From assembly GCA_903857165.1 (NCBI GenBank), contig CAIODU010000113.1, positions 1 to 55,326 on the forward strand: a stretch of 55,326 bases of DNA, in the 5' to 3' direction. The stretch's first letter is position 1, and every line of letters begins with the position of its first letter. Origin of the DNA: an uncultured Methylococcaceae bacterium (GTDB lineage Bacteria; Pseudomonadota; Gammaproteobacteria; Methylococcales; Methylococcaceae). The notes below the pieces were generated by a model. That model saw nothing but the letters and a program-made list of their open reading frames with translations, searched no databases and was not told the DNA's origin. Positions 1 through 8,535 of this stretch are shown here, in pieces. The translations under genes were made by a program, and so were the position numbers.

Positions 1-167
1 ATGTTGCCCCCCTGCTGCTGGATGGTCGCCTGGCCGGAGACAACCTGCCCGCCGGTGGGCAGGGCGTTAGTCGAGGGGTCGGCCATGGCGGCACCGGCCA
101 GTGCCAGGTGAACGGCAAGGACGATGGGTTGAAGGCGAAAACTATGGCTGTTGGGGTTGGTGTCCAT
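1..167 (-). CDS. TpsA two-partner secretion exoprotein, N-terminus only
   Basis: The gene begins at the ATG complementary to 165-167 and runs off the left edge, so about 55 residues are visible. They show a signal peptide (LAVHLALAGAAMA) followed by the segment NALPTGGQVVSGQATI. That is the typical opening of the filamentous-haemagglutinin N-terminal domain used by TpsA proteins to engage their TpsB transporter. A GGAGA ribosome site precedes the ATG. It lies 60 bp downstream of tpsB on the same strand, the usual tpsB-tpsA order. What the exoprotein does (adhesin, toxin delivery, other) cannot be told from this fragment. Confidence 0.78.
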   Translation of the reverse strand, partial: MDTNPNSHSFRLQPIVLAVHLALAGAAMADPSTNALPTGGQVVSGQATIQQQGGN

Positions 168-227
168 GACAAATGTCTCCAAAATATATTAATTGGTTCT
201 GTGACACCTTAGTTGATGTCACAGGTT

Positions 228-2048
228 TTAAAAATACTTACTCAATTGCGCCCAGAAATGCGGGGTGTCATAGGTGCCGTCAACATCCCTTCCGTTAGCT
301 TGGGGATTCGGATTAGAGCCAATGCGCTGGGCGACGCTGAGCTTGACGGCAAAGTCGCCGGGGGAAATCCAATTGATGCCGAACCCGCCGCCGCTCAGGG
401 TGTAGTTGTTGGGGCCAGGGCCTATGCCTGGCCACGGGTTGTTGTGCAAAGTCACCCCGCCATGGTCTATGAAACCAACCAATTGCACGTTGTTGTACAC
501 ATCGTAACGCAGCTCAAAGTTCATTAAATAGCCTTCGTCGGCCAGCGCTTCGTTGACCGGATAAGCGCGCACGCCGAAGGGTCCGCCTAGGCTGAATTTC
601 TCTGAGGAATCGAGGTTTTTGGTGGACAATTGCCCGACAAAATTGGCCCAGAAACTAACCGGCCCATACACTTTTTGCAGGCGGGAAAAGGCCAAGGTGA
701 ATTTCTGATAAGAACCCGCCGTTCTGGGGCCTGAATTTAAGGTATTAACGATGGCTGGGTTATCACTGATGCCCTGGTCAGCATTGAAGTAAGCTTGATT
801 GCCAGTGAGATCCACATCGCCCGCGCTCAGGTAGAAGCTGGCATTGTTAAACCCTCCCCCTAGCAGTTGGTCGCGAAGGTCGCCTTGCAAGCCGACAAAC
901 CCAACGTTGATGGTCTTGTCGCTGACTGGGTGATATCCATCATCAAAACGGGATACGTTGTGGTAGCGCCGGGTGTCAAACCCAGCCAAGCTGTAAAGAT
1001 TTTTGCTGCTGCTGCGTACCCACGGATAGCTGGCGAAAGTCCCACCAACCCAGGCATCGCCATCGGCATCCAATTTGCTGAACTGGGCACCTGGCACATC
1101 GCTAAGCACGTAATACATGCTGGATGCCGCCACGCCGACGCGCAAGCCACTGTATCCTAAGGGCACTGTGTAAGTCATGCGTCCGTACACGTTGCCGGAA
1201 CCGCCTTGCAAGCGTAATGTGGCCTGGTCGCCAACACCAAAAGCGTTGTTGATGAACAGCGAACCTCCGAATTGGTGTTCGCCGACTGCGTTGATGCCGG
1301 CATTGGCATAGTCGAGGCTGCCGTTAACCAACGGGCGCGATTCGATGTCTAGTTTAAGCTGGGTGGTCCCGAGCTTCGATCCTGGCTCAAGGGTTGGAAT
1401 GGCGGAAACGCCTGGCAAATCGTTGAGCAGCAAAACCCCGCGATCCAAATCGTCCATGCGCAAAATTTGTCCCTTAGGTTGGGCGTTAAGGATGGTTTGC
1501 TCCGCAATATCGTGTGTCCACCAGTAATTGGATAATACGCCCTTCTGGTCATTGACTTTGACCTCATCCAACCTCCCTTCTAGCACACTGATTTCGACCA
1601 CGCCGTTGCGGATTTCTTGTTTGGGTAGCCAAGCGCGTGCCAAATAGCCCCGTTCACGGTAGTACATGGCCACTTTCTGTGCCGCCTCCCATAAACCTTG
1701 TACGTCAAGTTCCCGGCCTAGAAGTTTTTGGCCTTGGTCATCAATAATGGCAGATTTCAACTCTTCCTCGGAAATCAGCTTGTTATCCGTTATTTTCCAG
1801 TCCTTTACAGTGATCTTGCCGCTTTGGCCCGCTGCCGGGGCGGTAGGTTGCGGGACTTTCATCTGCGGTTGGACGGGGGGAGAGGGGACCATCGGGCGTG
1901 GCTGGTTACGCATGATCGCTCCGGCATCTGGAATATTCGATGGCAGGTCAGGGGCGGCCAAGGTTTGCGGGCCAACCGCAAGACAGGCCATCCCAATGGC
2001 AAGGCGAATTTTTTCCATTCTATTCCGTGTGGTTACAAGCATAATCAT
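228..2048 (-). CDS. TpsB outer-membrane transporter (ShlB/FhaC/HecB family)
   Basis: Outer-membrane pore that exports the TpsA protein encoded just downstream. The 606-residue length fits the family. In order it shows a signal peptide (ending QTLAA), a proline-rich linker to about residue 75, POTRA-type modules to about residue 230 (ITVKDWKITDNKLISEEEL, then VVEISVLEGRLDEVKV), and a beta-barrel of alternating polar and aromatic strands ending in a terminal Phe (WAQLSKYF), as expected for Omp85/TpsB barrels. The start is uncertain: the first ATG (2048) follows an AGGGG stretch, while a second ATG at 2018 gives a cleaner signal peptide (MEKIRLAIGMACLAVG). The 60-bp gap to tpsA holds a short palindrome (TGTGACA/TGTCACA). 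Family assignment is firm; the cargo is unknown. Confidence 0.93.
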   Translation of the reverse strand: MIMLVTTRNRMEKIRLAIGMACLAVGPQTLAAPDLPSNIPDAGAIMRNQPRPMVPSPPVQPQMKVPQPTAPAAGQSGKITVKDWKITDNKLISEEELKSAIIDDQGQKLLGRELDVQGLWEAAQKVAMYYRERGYLARAWLPKQEIRNGVVEISVLEGRLDEVKVNDQKGVLSNYWWTHDIAEQTILNAQPKGQILRMDDLDRGVLLLNDLPGVSAIPTLEPGSKLGTTQLKLDIESRPLVNGSLDYANAGINAVGEHQFGGSLFINNAFGVGDQATLRLQGGSGNVYGRMTYTVPLGYSGLRVGVAASSMYYVLSDVPGAQFSKLDADGDAWVGGTFASYPWVRSSSKNLYSLAGFDTRRYHNVSRFDDGYHPVSDKTINVGFVGLQGDLRDQLLGGGFNNASFYLSAGDVDLTGNQAYFNADQGISDNPAIVNTLNSGPRTAGSYQKFTLAFSRLQKVYGPVSFWANFVGQLSTKNLDSSEKFSLGGPFGVRAYPVNEALADEGYLMNFELRYDVYNNVQLVGFIDHGGVTLHNNPWPGIGPGPNNYTLSGGGFGINWISPGDFAVKLSVAQRIGSNPNPQANGRDVDGTYDTPHFWAQLSKYF

Positions 2049-2646
2049 GGCCCCTGGGTTTCCCCGGTAAATAAAATGTTACGATTTCTCCAGCAAGCCA
2101 AACCTATTTGGATATTCCGCAGGTTTGGGAGTGTGGAAATTCTACTCTCAATCACTGACAAAGGGAACAGAATCCAATGCAACATTTATGACTGTCGTTC
2201 CGGTGACAGTCTTCATGCTTGCCCATGCATCCAACATGTCGGGGCGTTATAAATTAACTTAAGGGCTGATGTTACGCATGGACCTATGGCTGGAGCGTCA
2301 AAGCTTGCTTTGACATCAAGGCGAAGCCTTGACGGATACGTTGCCAAAGCAAGCTTTGGCGCTCCAACCCGGGCCAAAGCAAGCTTTGGCGCTCCCTGCG
2401 TAACATCAGTTAAGGGGTTGAAATGCTTGGCTCGGCGGTACTCCTGTTCGACCCATGCCTGGGTGGCGACGTTGAGCAGGCCCAGCGTCAGTTCCGCCGC
2501 GCCAGCGGGGAGTGTGGTCGCCGCGTCCATGCGTCGCTTAGAACGCCTCGCGGCGGCGTAAGAGTTCGCGGTTGATGGCTCACATGGGTCTACAATCCAC
2601 GAGGTGGCCTGTGATTGTTTAAACAGGCAAGATGCCCGCCGGCTGA
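2049..2646. other. Intergenic region upstream of tpsB with a MITE and a gene scrap
   Basis: About 600 bp without a convincing intact gene. It should hold the tpsB promoter, although I could not pick one confidently. It contains MITE copy A1 (2266-2409). Next to it, on the minus strand at about 2418-2565, is a short coding-like stretch containing LGLLNVATQAWVEQEY. Its upstream continuation is in another frame (NRELLRRREAF). This resembles the end of an integrase-core transposase domain, but it is broken by a frameshift and cut by the MITE. Confidence 0.4.
2266..2409. mobile_element. MITE-like repeat, family A copy 1 (144 bp)
   Basis: It starts CTGATGTTACGCA and ends TGCGTAACATCAG, a perfect 13-bp terminal inverted repeat. 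It is flanked on both sides by the 7-bp direct repeat TTAAGGG (2259-2265 and 2410-2416), as a target-site duplication would be. The core holds three palindromic modules around AAAGCAAGCTTTGG and a SphI-free GCGAAGCC stem. There is no transposase inside. Related copies lie at 29557, 33953, 34527 and 51028. Confidence 0.9.
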
Positions 2647-3618
2647 TTACTCCTCCAACTGCTGGATGCCGTCAAGGAACCACGTCGGTTGTTTGCTGTT
2701 TTGCGAACGGATGAAATGCCAAACTTCTTTGACGGATGCCGGGTCTTGCCCAGGGGTTTCACGCAGCAAAACGTCGAACAGAACGGTGGCCTCCCGTTCC
2801 TCTCCCCTGTCATTGACTTCCAAAATCTCCGCTTCAACTTTTAACAAATCCGTGCGGTTGTCGCCAACACGTTGTTTGATCTGATCCTGCAACTCGCCAA
2901 ACACCTTGTCAGTGCATAGGCCGCGCAATTCAGCCAAATCGCCACTGTCCCATGCCTGCTGTAGATGGGCATAAGCCGCCTTGGCGCCTTTGAGGAAAGC
3001 CGCCGCATCGAAATCGGCGGGAAAGGCAATGGGTCCGGTAGGTTTGAATCCTTTGCCTTCACCACTTCCGCCTCGGTTGAATAATAAGTCGGTATTGAAC
3101 CCGGCACGGCCCGAGGCTCGGTCGGTTGGCTCTGCATTGCGCTGATAGGCTTGGTCAAAACCTGTGTCTGCCGGTTGACCATGGGGCTGGCTGGTGGCCC
3201 GGCCCATTCCACTCTGGGTGCGGGCTGAAAATAGTTTAAACAGCAGAAAGGCGATTCCAGCAAATAGGAGGATATCCATGAAATTGATACCCTCGAACGC
3301 CCCGCCGAAAAACATCGCGCCCAATAATCCGCCCAACGCCAAACCGCCGAGCATACCCATCATTCCTCCGCGTCTGCCCATGGCATCACGGGCCGCCTGA
3401 TTTCGTTGCGCAGCCATGCCCGGCTGCTGGTAGGCCGGTTGTTGCGTGGGGCTTGCCTGATTATATCCACCGGATCGGTTGTAGGGTGTGCTGTAGGAGG
3501 GCCTGCCCCCAAAAGACTTGCCCCCGCCCAGACGCGCTGCGTAGGCTTCGCCTATTCCGGCAGACATCAGGCAAAGTGCGATCATTAAGCTCAGCAGAAA
3601 TCCGCTTGTTTTATTCAT
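2647..3618 (-). CDS. Tim44-like domain membrane protein
   Basis: A 323-residue protein with a signal peptide (SAGIGEAYAA), then a Gly/Gln/Pro-rich low-complexity segment (about residues 30-85). A glycine-rich hydrophobic stretch and a transmembrane helix follow (GLALGGLLGAMFFGG, MDILLFAGIAFLLFKLF, about 90-130). The C-terminal Tim44-like domain spans about 195-320 (AFLKGAKAAYAHLQQAWDSG, then VEAEILEVNDRGE). Bacterial Tim44-domain proteins are widespread inner-membrane-associated proteins of uncertain function; the mitochondrial homologue takes part in protein import. It sits 40 bp after the TIGR01777 gene on the same strand, so co-transcription is plausible. Family call is strong; no specific role can be assigned. 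Confidence 0.88.
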   Translation of the reverse strand: MNKTSGFLLSLMIALCLMSAGIGEAYAARLGGGKSFGGRPSYSTPYNRSGGYNQASPTQQPAYQQPGMAAQRNQAARDAMGRRGGMMGMLGGLALGGLLGAMFFGGAFEGINFMDILLFAGIAFLLFKLFSARTQSGMGRATSQPHGQPADTGFDQAYQRNAEPTDRASGRAGFNTDLLFNRGGSGEGKGFKPTGPIAFPADFDAAAFLKGAKAAYAHLQQAWDSGDLAELRGLCTDKVFGELQDQIKQRVGDNRTDLLKVEAEILEVNDRGEEREATVLFDVLLRETPGQDPASVKEVWHFIRSQNSKQPTWFLDGIQQLEE

Positions 3619-3658
3619 GGTTTACTCTGTTGTGGGTGATTTGTTCAAAACTGTCGTT

Positions 3659-4555
3659 TCAACCGATAATATCGGTCAGTGCGCGGCCAAGGTCAGGATA
3701 GCGAAACTCGAATCCAGCTTCCTGCAACCGTTTGGGGATCGCCCTTTGACCTTCCAGCAGCAATTGCCCCATCTCGCCCATCGCCGCCTTCAGCAGGAAT
3801 GCAGGGACGAAAAAGAATGCCGGTCTGTTGAGTGCCTTGGCCAAACCGGCGGTGAACTCACGATTGGTGACGGGGTTGGGTGAAACGCCGTTGAACACAC
3901 CGCTTAATTCCGGGTTTTCCAGCAGCAATTCAATCATGGCGATCAAATCAGCGCAATGAATCCACGGCATCCATTGTCGCCCGTCCCCTATCCTCGCGCC
4001 CAACCCGAAACGGAACGAAGGCAGCATACTCTTCAACATACCGCCATGAGACATCAGTACAAGGCCAAACCGGACAATGCAAAGCCTCACGCCATATTCC
4101 TCCACCCTGCTCGCGGCTTTTTCCCAGCCATCGCAGAGAGTATGCGCAAAGCCGCCCGCACCAGGGCTGTCCTCGTCAATGACGTCGTCGCCACCGTTGC
4201 CGTAGAAGCCCACGGCGGAAGTGTTGATCAACACTTGAGGCTTTATTTCCGCCCTACTGATGAAATCCACCAGTTGCCCAGTTAAGGTGACGCGACTGTC
4301 CCAAAGTATTTTCTTTCTGGTTGCGGTCCAGTACGGCCCGATGACAGCCTCTCCCGCTAGGTTGATCACGGCATCGAAGCGTGCCGATGCGGGCAAATCC
4401 GCTAGCGAAGAGAGGGCGGCTATGCCTTCGCCGCAGATTGCCTTGACCTTCTCGGGCCTACGGCTCAATACCGTCAGCCCGTGGCCCTTTTCTTTCAATG
4501 TCCTGCATAACACGCGGCCGATTGAGCCTGTTCCGCCAGTGATTAATATATCCAT
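3659..4555 (-). CDS. TIGR01777-family epimerase/oxidoreductase (YfcH-like)
   Basis: A 298-residue NAD(P)-binding Rossmann protein of the extended SDR superfamily. The N-terminal nucleotide-binding motif is ITGGTGSIGR. Further family landmarks are the SAVGFYG segment (about 113-119), WMPWIHCADLI (about 195-205), and a C-terminal DUF1731-type region (FVPAFLLKAAMGEMGQLLLE) ending near DLGRALTDIIG. Length and all landmarks match the family, close to E. coli YfcH. The substrate is unknown for the whole family. It is upstream of the Tim44-like gene on the same strand. Confidence 0.93.
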   Translation of the reverse strand: MDILITGGTGSIGRVLCRTLKEKGHGLTVLSRRPEKVKAICGEGIAALSSLADLPASARFDAVINLAGEAVIGPYWTATRKKILWDSRVTLTGQLVDFISRAEIKPQVLINTSAVGFYGNGGDDVIDEDSPGAGGFAHTLCDGWEKAASRVEEYGVRLCIVRFGLVLMSHGGMLKSMLPSFRFGLGARIGDGRQWMPWIHCADLIAMIELLLENPELSGVFNGVSPNPVTNREFTAGLAKALNRPAFFFVPAFLLKAAMGEMGQLLLEGQRAIPKRLQEAGFEFRYPDLGRALTDIIG

Positions 4556-4823
4556 GTTTTATCTCGATGAGTGGCAAACACCGCCAAAGGCGGGCTTTAT
4601 TTCAATTGTATGGCCAACTGCCCTGTTTCCAAGGCAGGAAGGCCCGCGAAATCGCTCTGTTGCGAGAATAGACAGGCCTCGCCCGGGTTTATATCCCCAA
4701 ACCCCTCACAAATCCCTCGCAGCAAGGAACATCCAGAAGGCCAAACCCGCAGCCAAGAAGCCTCCCGCCAGCGACCAGGAAACCGGGATCTCGAAATTTT
4801 CAAACAGGAAAAAATAGCTTATC

Positions 4824-4916
4824 TTAGGTTGGGAACCATTGCATCGCCCGCTTGAAAAGAAAAAAACAGAATTCCAATAACAGCAGAACCAAGACGACAT
4901 CCAGCACTTTGCGCAC
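4824..4916 (-). CDS. Small single-helix membrane peptide (30 aa)
   Basis: A GTG-started 30-codon frame preceded at good spacing by GAAGGGGG. The peptide has a basic start (MRKVLD), one hydrophobic helix (VVLVLLLLEFCFFLF) and a KRAMQWFPT tail, the usual plan of small inner-membrane proteins. Immediately downstream, in another frame and ending at 4706, is a second hydrophobic stretch (VSWSLAGGFLAAGLAFWMF) with no good start codon. It could be a second small protein or the frame-shifted remainder of one gene. No family recognised. Confidence 0.4.
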   Translation of the reverse strand: MRKVLDVVLVLLLLEFCFFLFKRAMQWFPT

Positions 4917-5193
4917 AGCAACCCCCTTCGTTGAAAATTGTGCCGCCATTATAACCCGAAGCGCGATAGGCCCATGAATTTCCGTATTATTGTCGGCGAA
5001 GTAGGCGTAAAATAAGCCTCGACGGGAAAATCCAATAAAATTTTCTCACTGGCAATCAATCTGTGAATAGGCCATTTTTCAAGCACGCTTGCCAGTCTTG
5101 CGAAAGTTTAAGACTGTTTCCCTTGACTCAACCCACCCTTCTATATTAAATGCCCGCATATCCACCAAAACAACGCAACCACTGACATGTATC

Positions 5194-5628
5194 ATGCATA
5201 AGGAATCTTTCAACTGGCTAGGCTTCTTCATTCGCTTGCTTTTCGCCTTGGTGCTGGTTTACGCAACCTATAATCCTGAGGGCTATTCCTATTTTCACTG
5301 GATTCAAGCCAGCTTGAACCATCGGGAAACCGGCCTGTTCGGTTCGGATGCCTTAAAGTTTGTGGCTGGCATCCTCCTGCTGGCGGGGTGGCTCATCTTT
5401 GTCAATGCCACCCGCGACTCCTTGGGGTTCGTAGGCATTTGCCTGATCTTGGCCTTGTGCGGTGGATTGATCTGGCTGGCTGCCGACATGGGCTTGTTTG
5501 AACCTACCAATGTGAGGCTAATCGAACATCTAACGGAAATAGTGGTAGCCATTATTCTTGCCTTTGGCATGTCCTGGTCCCACATTCACCGCCGCCTGAC
5601 CGGGCAGGTCGACATTGACACCCGGTAA
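5194..5628 (+). CDS. DUF6524 family inner-membrane protein
   Basis: I start the protein at the ATG at 5194 (MHKESFNWLGFFIRL), because the upstream in-frame stretch has no family character and reads as leader DNA. The 144-residue product has four predicted membrane helices: LLFALVLVYATYNPEGYSYFH, FVAGILLLAGWLIFV, LGFVGICLILALCGGLIWL and IVVAIILAFGMSWSHIH. The YATYNPxGYSYFHW segment is characteristic of the DUF6524 family, whose function is unknown. It is a stand-alone gene 85 bp before a secreted unknown on the same strand. Confidence 0.85.
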   Translation: MHKESFNWLGFFIRLLFALVLVYATYNPEGYSYFHWIQASLNHRETGLFGSDALKFVAGILLLAGWLIFVNATRDSLGFVGICLILALCGGLIWLAADMGLFEPTNVRLIEHLTEIVVAIILAFGMSWSHIHRRLTGQVDIDTR

Positions 5629-5713
5629 GGCGGCTCGTTTGCCCGTGCCCCATTGATCACGGGATTTAATCCTAGGCTCCGCCTATTTTAAAATTCATAC
5701 TTGAGGAAACAAT

Positions 5714-6403
5714 ATGTTGAAATTGACCACACGCTCCATTCCCTGCGTCACCCCGGCACTGTTGGCGATGACTTTGATGGGCTTCGCACCCTTAAGCTGG
5801 GCGGAAACTCAGCCAGTGGCGCAAGAACACAAAGATGTCCCGGTCGTGTCCGATGTCGCCGAACAGAAGATCATAGAACACATGATGGAAGCCAGCTTGG
5901 GTCGGCTTAAAGGTTGGCCCGGCATGATTTTTTATTGCCCCGCCGAGGAATCCAAATCAACCGCATTGAAACAAATTTGCCAAGACAGTTATAAAAACTT
6001 GGAAGCCTTGTCGGTGCAACACAACGTCAAGTTCCACAAGGCCCGCAACGCCAACGACGTTGCCTTGTTGCCCCATCTGACCGGCAGGTTGAAAGTCATT
6101 ATTGATGTCGTCGGCACCGAACCGGGCGTCGAACCATCGGCAATCTCCGCCCGCATCAGTGTGCTGGCCCACTATGCCCACGCGGTCAATCGGGCCACCG
6201 AAATTGCCGCCCCACAAGATTCCAGCCAGCCCAAACACCCCACTAGCATTCCCCAACATGTGGATGCCGTTCTATGGGAAAGCACGGTGGTCAAAGCCGG
6301 AACGGGCGGTCAGGATGCCTTGGCGCAGCCGGTGGCCCAGGAGATCAACGAAAGGCTGAAGACTTTCTTCGCCGATTACGACAAGGCCAACAAATTGCCT
6401 TAG
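5714..6403 (+). CDS. Secreted/periplasmic protein of unknown function
   Basis: A 229-residue protein preceded by GAGGAAAC, with an N-terminal signal peptide (LLAMTLMGFAPLSWAE, cleavage near residue 30). The mature part has two cysteines (FYCPAEE and KQICQDSY), enough for one disulfide. It also has a mixed alpha/beta-looking stretch (GRLKVIIDVVGTE, ISARISVLAHYAHAV) and ends in a charged helix (INERLKTFFADYDKANKLP). I do not recognise a family. It could be co-transcribed with the DUF6524 gene just upstream. Confidence 0.75.
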   Translation: MLKLTTRSIPCVTPALLAMTLMGFAPLSWAETQPVAQEHKDVPVVSDVAEQKIIEHMMEASLGRLKGWPGMIFYCPAEESKSTALKQICQDSYKNLEALSVQHNVKFHKARNANDVALLPHLTGRLKVIIDVVGTEPGVEPSAISARISVLAHYAHAVNRATEIAAPQDSSQPKHPTSIPQHVDAVLWESTVVKAGTGGQDALAQPVAQEINERLKTFFADYDKANKLP

Positions 6404-6488
6404 TCGGTTTGGCCTGGGGCGGGGGTTCTTGAAGGATCGGCCCCAACCTAACGCAGACTAGGATCGCCCAAGGGATATGTGGCGGGAT

Positions 6489-6513
6489 CGGCCCGGTCAT
6501 CAAGACCGGGCCG
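6489..6513 (+). terminator. Hairpin downstream of the secreted unknown
   Basis: A perfect 10-bp stem (cGGCCCGGTC / GACCGGGCCg) with loop ATCAA, 85 bp after the stop codon. No clear T-run follows, so it may be a weak terminator or just a palindromic repeat. The rest of 6404-6663 shows nothing else I can call. Confidence 0.35.
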
Positions 6514-6663
6514 GTCCGGGTATCCGTTTCCGCCGTTTCACCCTTGCGGCGAGTATATTTCTCGAAATGTCAAAATCATCCATGCCCTAAACTGATACCA
6601 TAACCGCTGTTATGCAGCGTTTACCTGTGCGCCACCCACTTAATCATTCCAGGAGAAACCGAT

Positions 6664-8046
6664 TTGAAGCAGGCGTTGGAAATTGATACCCCGATGACAC
6701 GCACTGAATTGCGTGCCAGCCTTTCCCTCGCCGGGATTTACATGCTCCGAATGCTGGGGCTGTTCATGATCCTGCCGGTTTTTTCAATCTATGCCCGCGA
6801 ATTGGAAGGTTCCACCCCTTTCCTGATCGGACTCGCCATCAGTGCCTATGGGCTGACCCAGGCACTGCTCGGCATACCTTACGGGCTTTGGTCCGATCAT
6901 GTGGGCAGAAAGAAGGTCATCGCCTTCGGCCTGCTCGTCTTCGCCCTCGGCAGCGTGGTCGCCGCATTGGCCGACTCCATCTGGGGCGTCATCCTAGGCC
7001 GCTCCATCCAAGGCGCAGGCGCGGTGGCTTCCGTGGTCATGGCCTTGGCCGCCGACCTGACCCGCGAGGAACACCGCACTAAAGCCATGGCCCTGATCGG
7101 CATTAGCATCGGCATCTCCTTCGCCGTCTCCATGGTTGCCGGGCCGATCCTGGAAGGCTTGATTGGCGTGAAAGGCATTTTCTGGATTATTGCCGGTCTC
7201 GCGCTCACTGGCATCGCCGTGCTTTACCTGGTAGTGCCCACGCCTGTCATCAGCCGCTTCCACCGTGATGCCGAGGCGCAACCGGCACAATTTGGCAAAG
7301 TATTGAAAAACCCTGAATTGCTGCGGCTTGATTTCGGCATATTTTCCCTTCATGCGATTTTGACTGCCACTTTTGTGGTCATTCCGCTGGTGCTGCGTGA
7401 CACCGTGCAATTGGCAACCGCCGACCACTGGAAGGTTTACTTGCCGGTGTTCCTTCTATCCCTGTTTGCGATGGTGCCATTTGTGATTTTGGCGGAAAAG
7501 AAACGCAAGATGAAAGCCGTGTTCGTTGCTTTCATCATTGTCATCGCAATCGCCGATGCCGGTCTGTTTGTCAATGCCAACAATGTCTACGCCATTGGTT
7601 TCCTGCTCTTCGTGTTCTTCACTGGCTTCAACCTGCTGGAAGCGACACTGCCTTCGATGATTTCCAAAGTCGCCCCTTCTGAATTGAAAGGCACGGCGAT
7701 GGGTGTCTATTCCGCCGCGCAGTTTCTCGGCGCCTTCGTCGGCGGAGTCAGTGGCGGCATTATCTACGGTGCTTTAGGCAAGCCTGTCGTGTTCGCCTTC
7801 TGCGCCATTATTGCCTCGGTTTGGGCCTTGGTGGCCCTGCGCATGGCCCCGCCACGGCATCTCAGCTCCCTGTTAATCAACTTCGGCAACTTGACCGTAA
7901 ATGAAGCCATTGCAATGTCGGCCAAACTTCGCCTAGTCCCCGGCGTTATCGAAGCGGTGGTATTGGCTGATGACGGGGTGGCTTATTTAAAAGTGGAAAA
8001 GGACAAACTGGATAAGGTGGCGCTGGAGGGGTTGTTGCCGGAGTGA
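6664..8046 (+). CDS. YajR-like MFS transporter with C-terminal YAM domain
   Basis: A 460-residue inner-membrane transporter. The TTG start is chosen because AGGAGAAACC sits seven bases upstream; an internal ATG at 6694 is the alternative. Twelve hydrophobic helices are visible. The MFS signature between helices 2 and 3 is GLWSDHVGRKK, and ADLTREEHRTKAMALIG follows, both close to E. coli YajR. After the last helix (about residue 395) comes a soluble ferredoxin-like tail (INFGNLTVNEAIAMSAKL, GVIEAVVLADDGVAYLKVEK) matching the YAM domain of YajR. The substrate is unknown; drug or metabolite efflux is only inferred from the family. Confidence 0.92.
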   Translation: MKQALEIDTPMTRTELRASLSLAGIYMLRMLGLFMILPVFSIYARELEGSTPFLIGLAISAYGLTQALLGIPYGLWSDHVGRKKVIAFGLLVFALGSVVAALADSIWGVILGRSIQGAGAVASVVMALAADLTREEHRTKAMALIGISIGISFAVSMVAGPILEGLIGVKGIFWIIAGLALTGIAVLYLVVPTPVISRFHRDAEAQPAQFGKVLKNPELLRLDFGIFSLHAILTATFVVIPLVLRDTVQLATADHWKVYLPVFLLSLFAMVPFVILAEKKRKMKAVFVAFIIVIAIADAGLFVNANNVYAIGFLLFVFFTGFNLLEATLPSMISKVAPSELKGTAMGVYSAAQFLGAFVGGVSGGIIYGALGKPVVFAFCAIIASVWALVALRMAPPRHLSSLLINFGNLTVNEAIAMSAKLRLVPGVIEAVVLADDGVAYLKVEKDKLDKVALEGLLPE

Positions 8047-8088
8047 GCGATAACGCACGACTTGATTAGAAAGATGTCGCAGCTATTC

Positions 8089-8119
8089 CGTCATTCCGGC
8101 ATGGATCGCCGGAATCCAG
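8089..8119. repeat. Family B repeat, end fragment
   Basis: One palindromic end (ATTCCGGCATGGAT-CGCCGGAAT) of the family B element seen in full at 17013, 23719 and 33636. The inner part continues for a short way (CCAAGGACGG) and is then replaced by the DUF29 scrap. Confidence 0.7.
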
Positions 8120-8140
8120 CGTCCAAGGACGGCAAACTTT

Positions 8141-8221
8141 GACAAAAAAACGTTCCCGCCATCCTGCCCCTATTCGACAGAGGAATTGTTTGATATGGGT
8201 TTTTATCCAGATGGGTCTTGA
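8141..8221 (+). pseudogene. Remnant of a DUF29 gene (3' end only)
   Basis: These 81 bp align without gaps to the last 81 bp of the intact DUF29 gene (9373-9453), with about ten substitutions. They keep its reading frame (FPPSCPYSTEELFDMGFYP) and end in the same TGA stop. The rest of this gene copy is absent, and the upstream side is a repeat fragment. The VapBC-like pair therefore lies between a DUF29 remnant and an intact DUF29 gene. Confidence 0.85.
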
Positions 8222-8283
8222 ATCTAACTTTCGCAAAGTCTATCCTGAACACATCACCGTTAGCTATCAAGGAAACCAGCCCA

Positions 8284-8535
8284 ATGTTGCAGGCCGTTGA
8301 AGCCATTCTGGAACCCTCTGGCGAAGTTCGCTTGTTGGAGAACATTCGCGTCACCGCACCCACGCGGGTTGTCGTCACTGTCATCGAAACCGCCAGTACT
8401 ATAGAGCCTACCGGACAAGGCGACATAAAATCCCTGCTTGAATTCCTGAGCGGGAATCGCCTTCCCAAGCAATGCCGCTTAAGCGCCGAGGAAATAGACG
8501 CCCAAGTTGAGGCGGAGCGTAACGCATGGGAATGA
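8284..8535 (+). CDS. Putative antitoxin of a PIN-domain TA pair
   Basis: An 83-residue protein started at the ATG at 8284, which has AAGGA upstream. The N-terminal half (MLQAVEAILEPSGEVRLLEN, then RVVVTVIE) looks like the swapped-hairpin beta fold of small antitoxins related to DUF104/AbrB-type proteins. The C-terminal half is an acidic helix (SAEEIDAQVEAERNAWE), as in antitoxins that wrap around a PIN toxin. Its stop overlaps the start of the PIN toxin gene. It should neutralise that toxin and repress the operon; this is inferred from context. Confidence 0.75.
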   Translation: MLQAVEAILEPSGEVRLLENIRVTAPTRVVVTVIETASTIEPTGQGDIKSLLEFLSGNRLPKQCRLSAEEIDAQVEAERNAWE

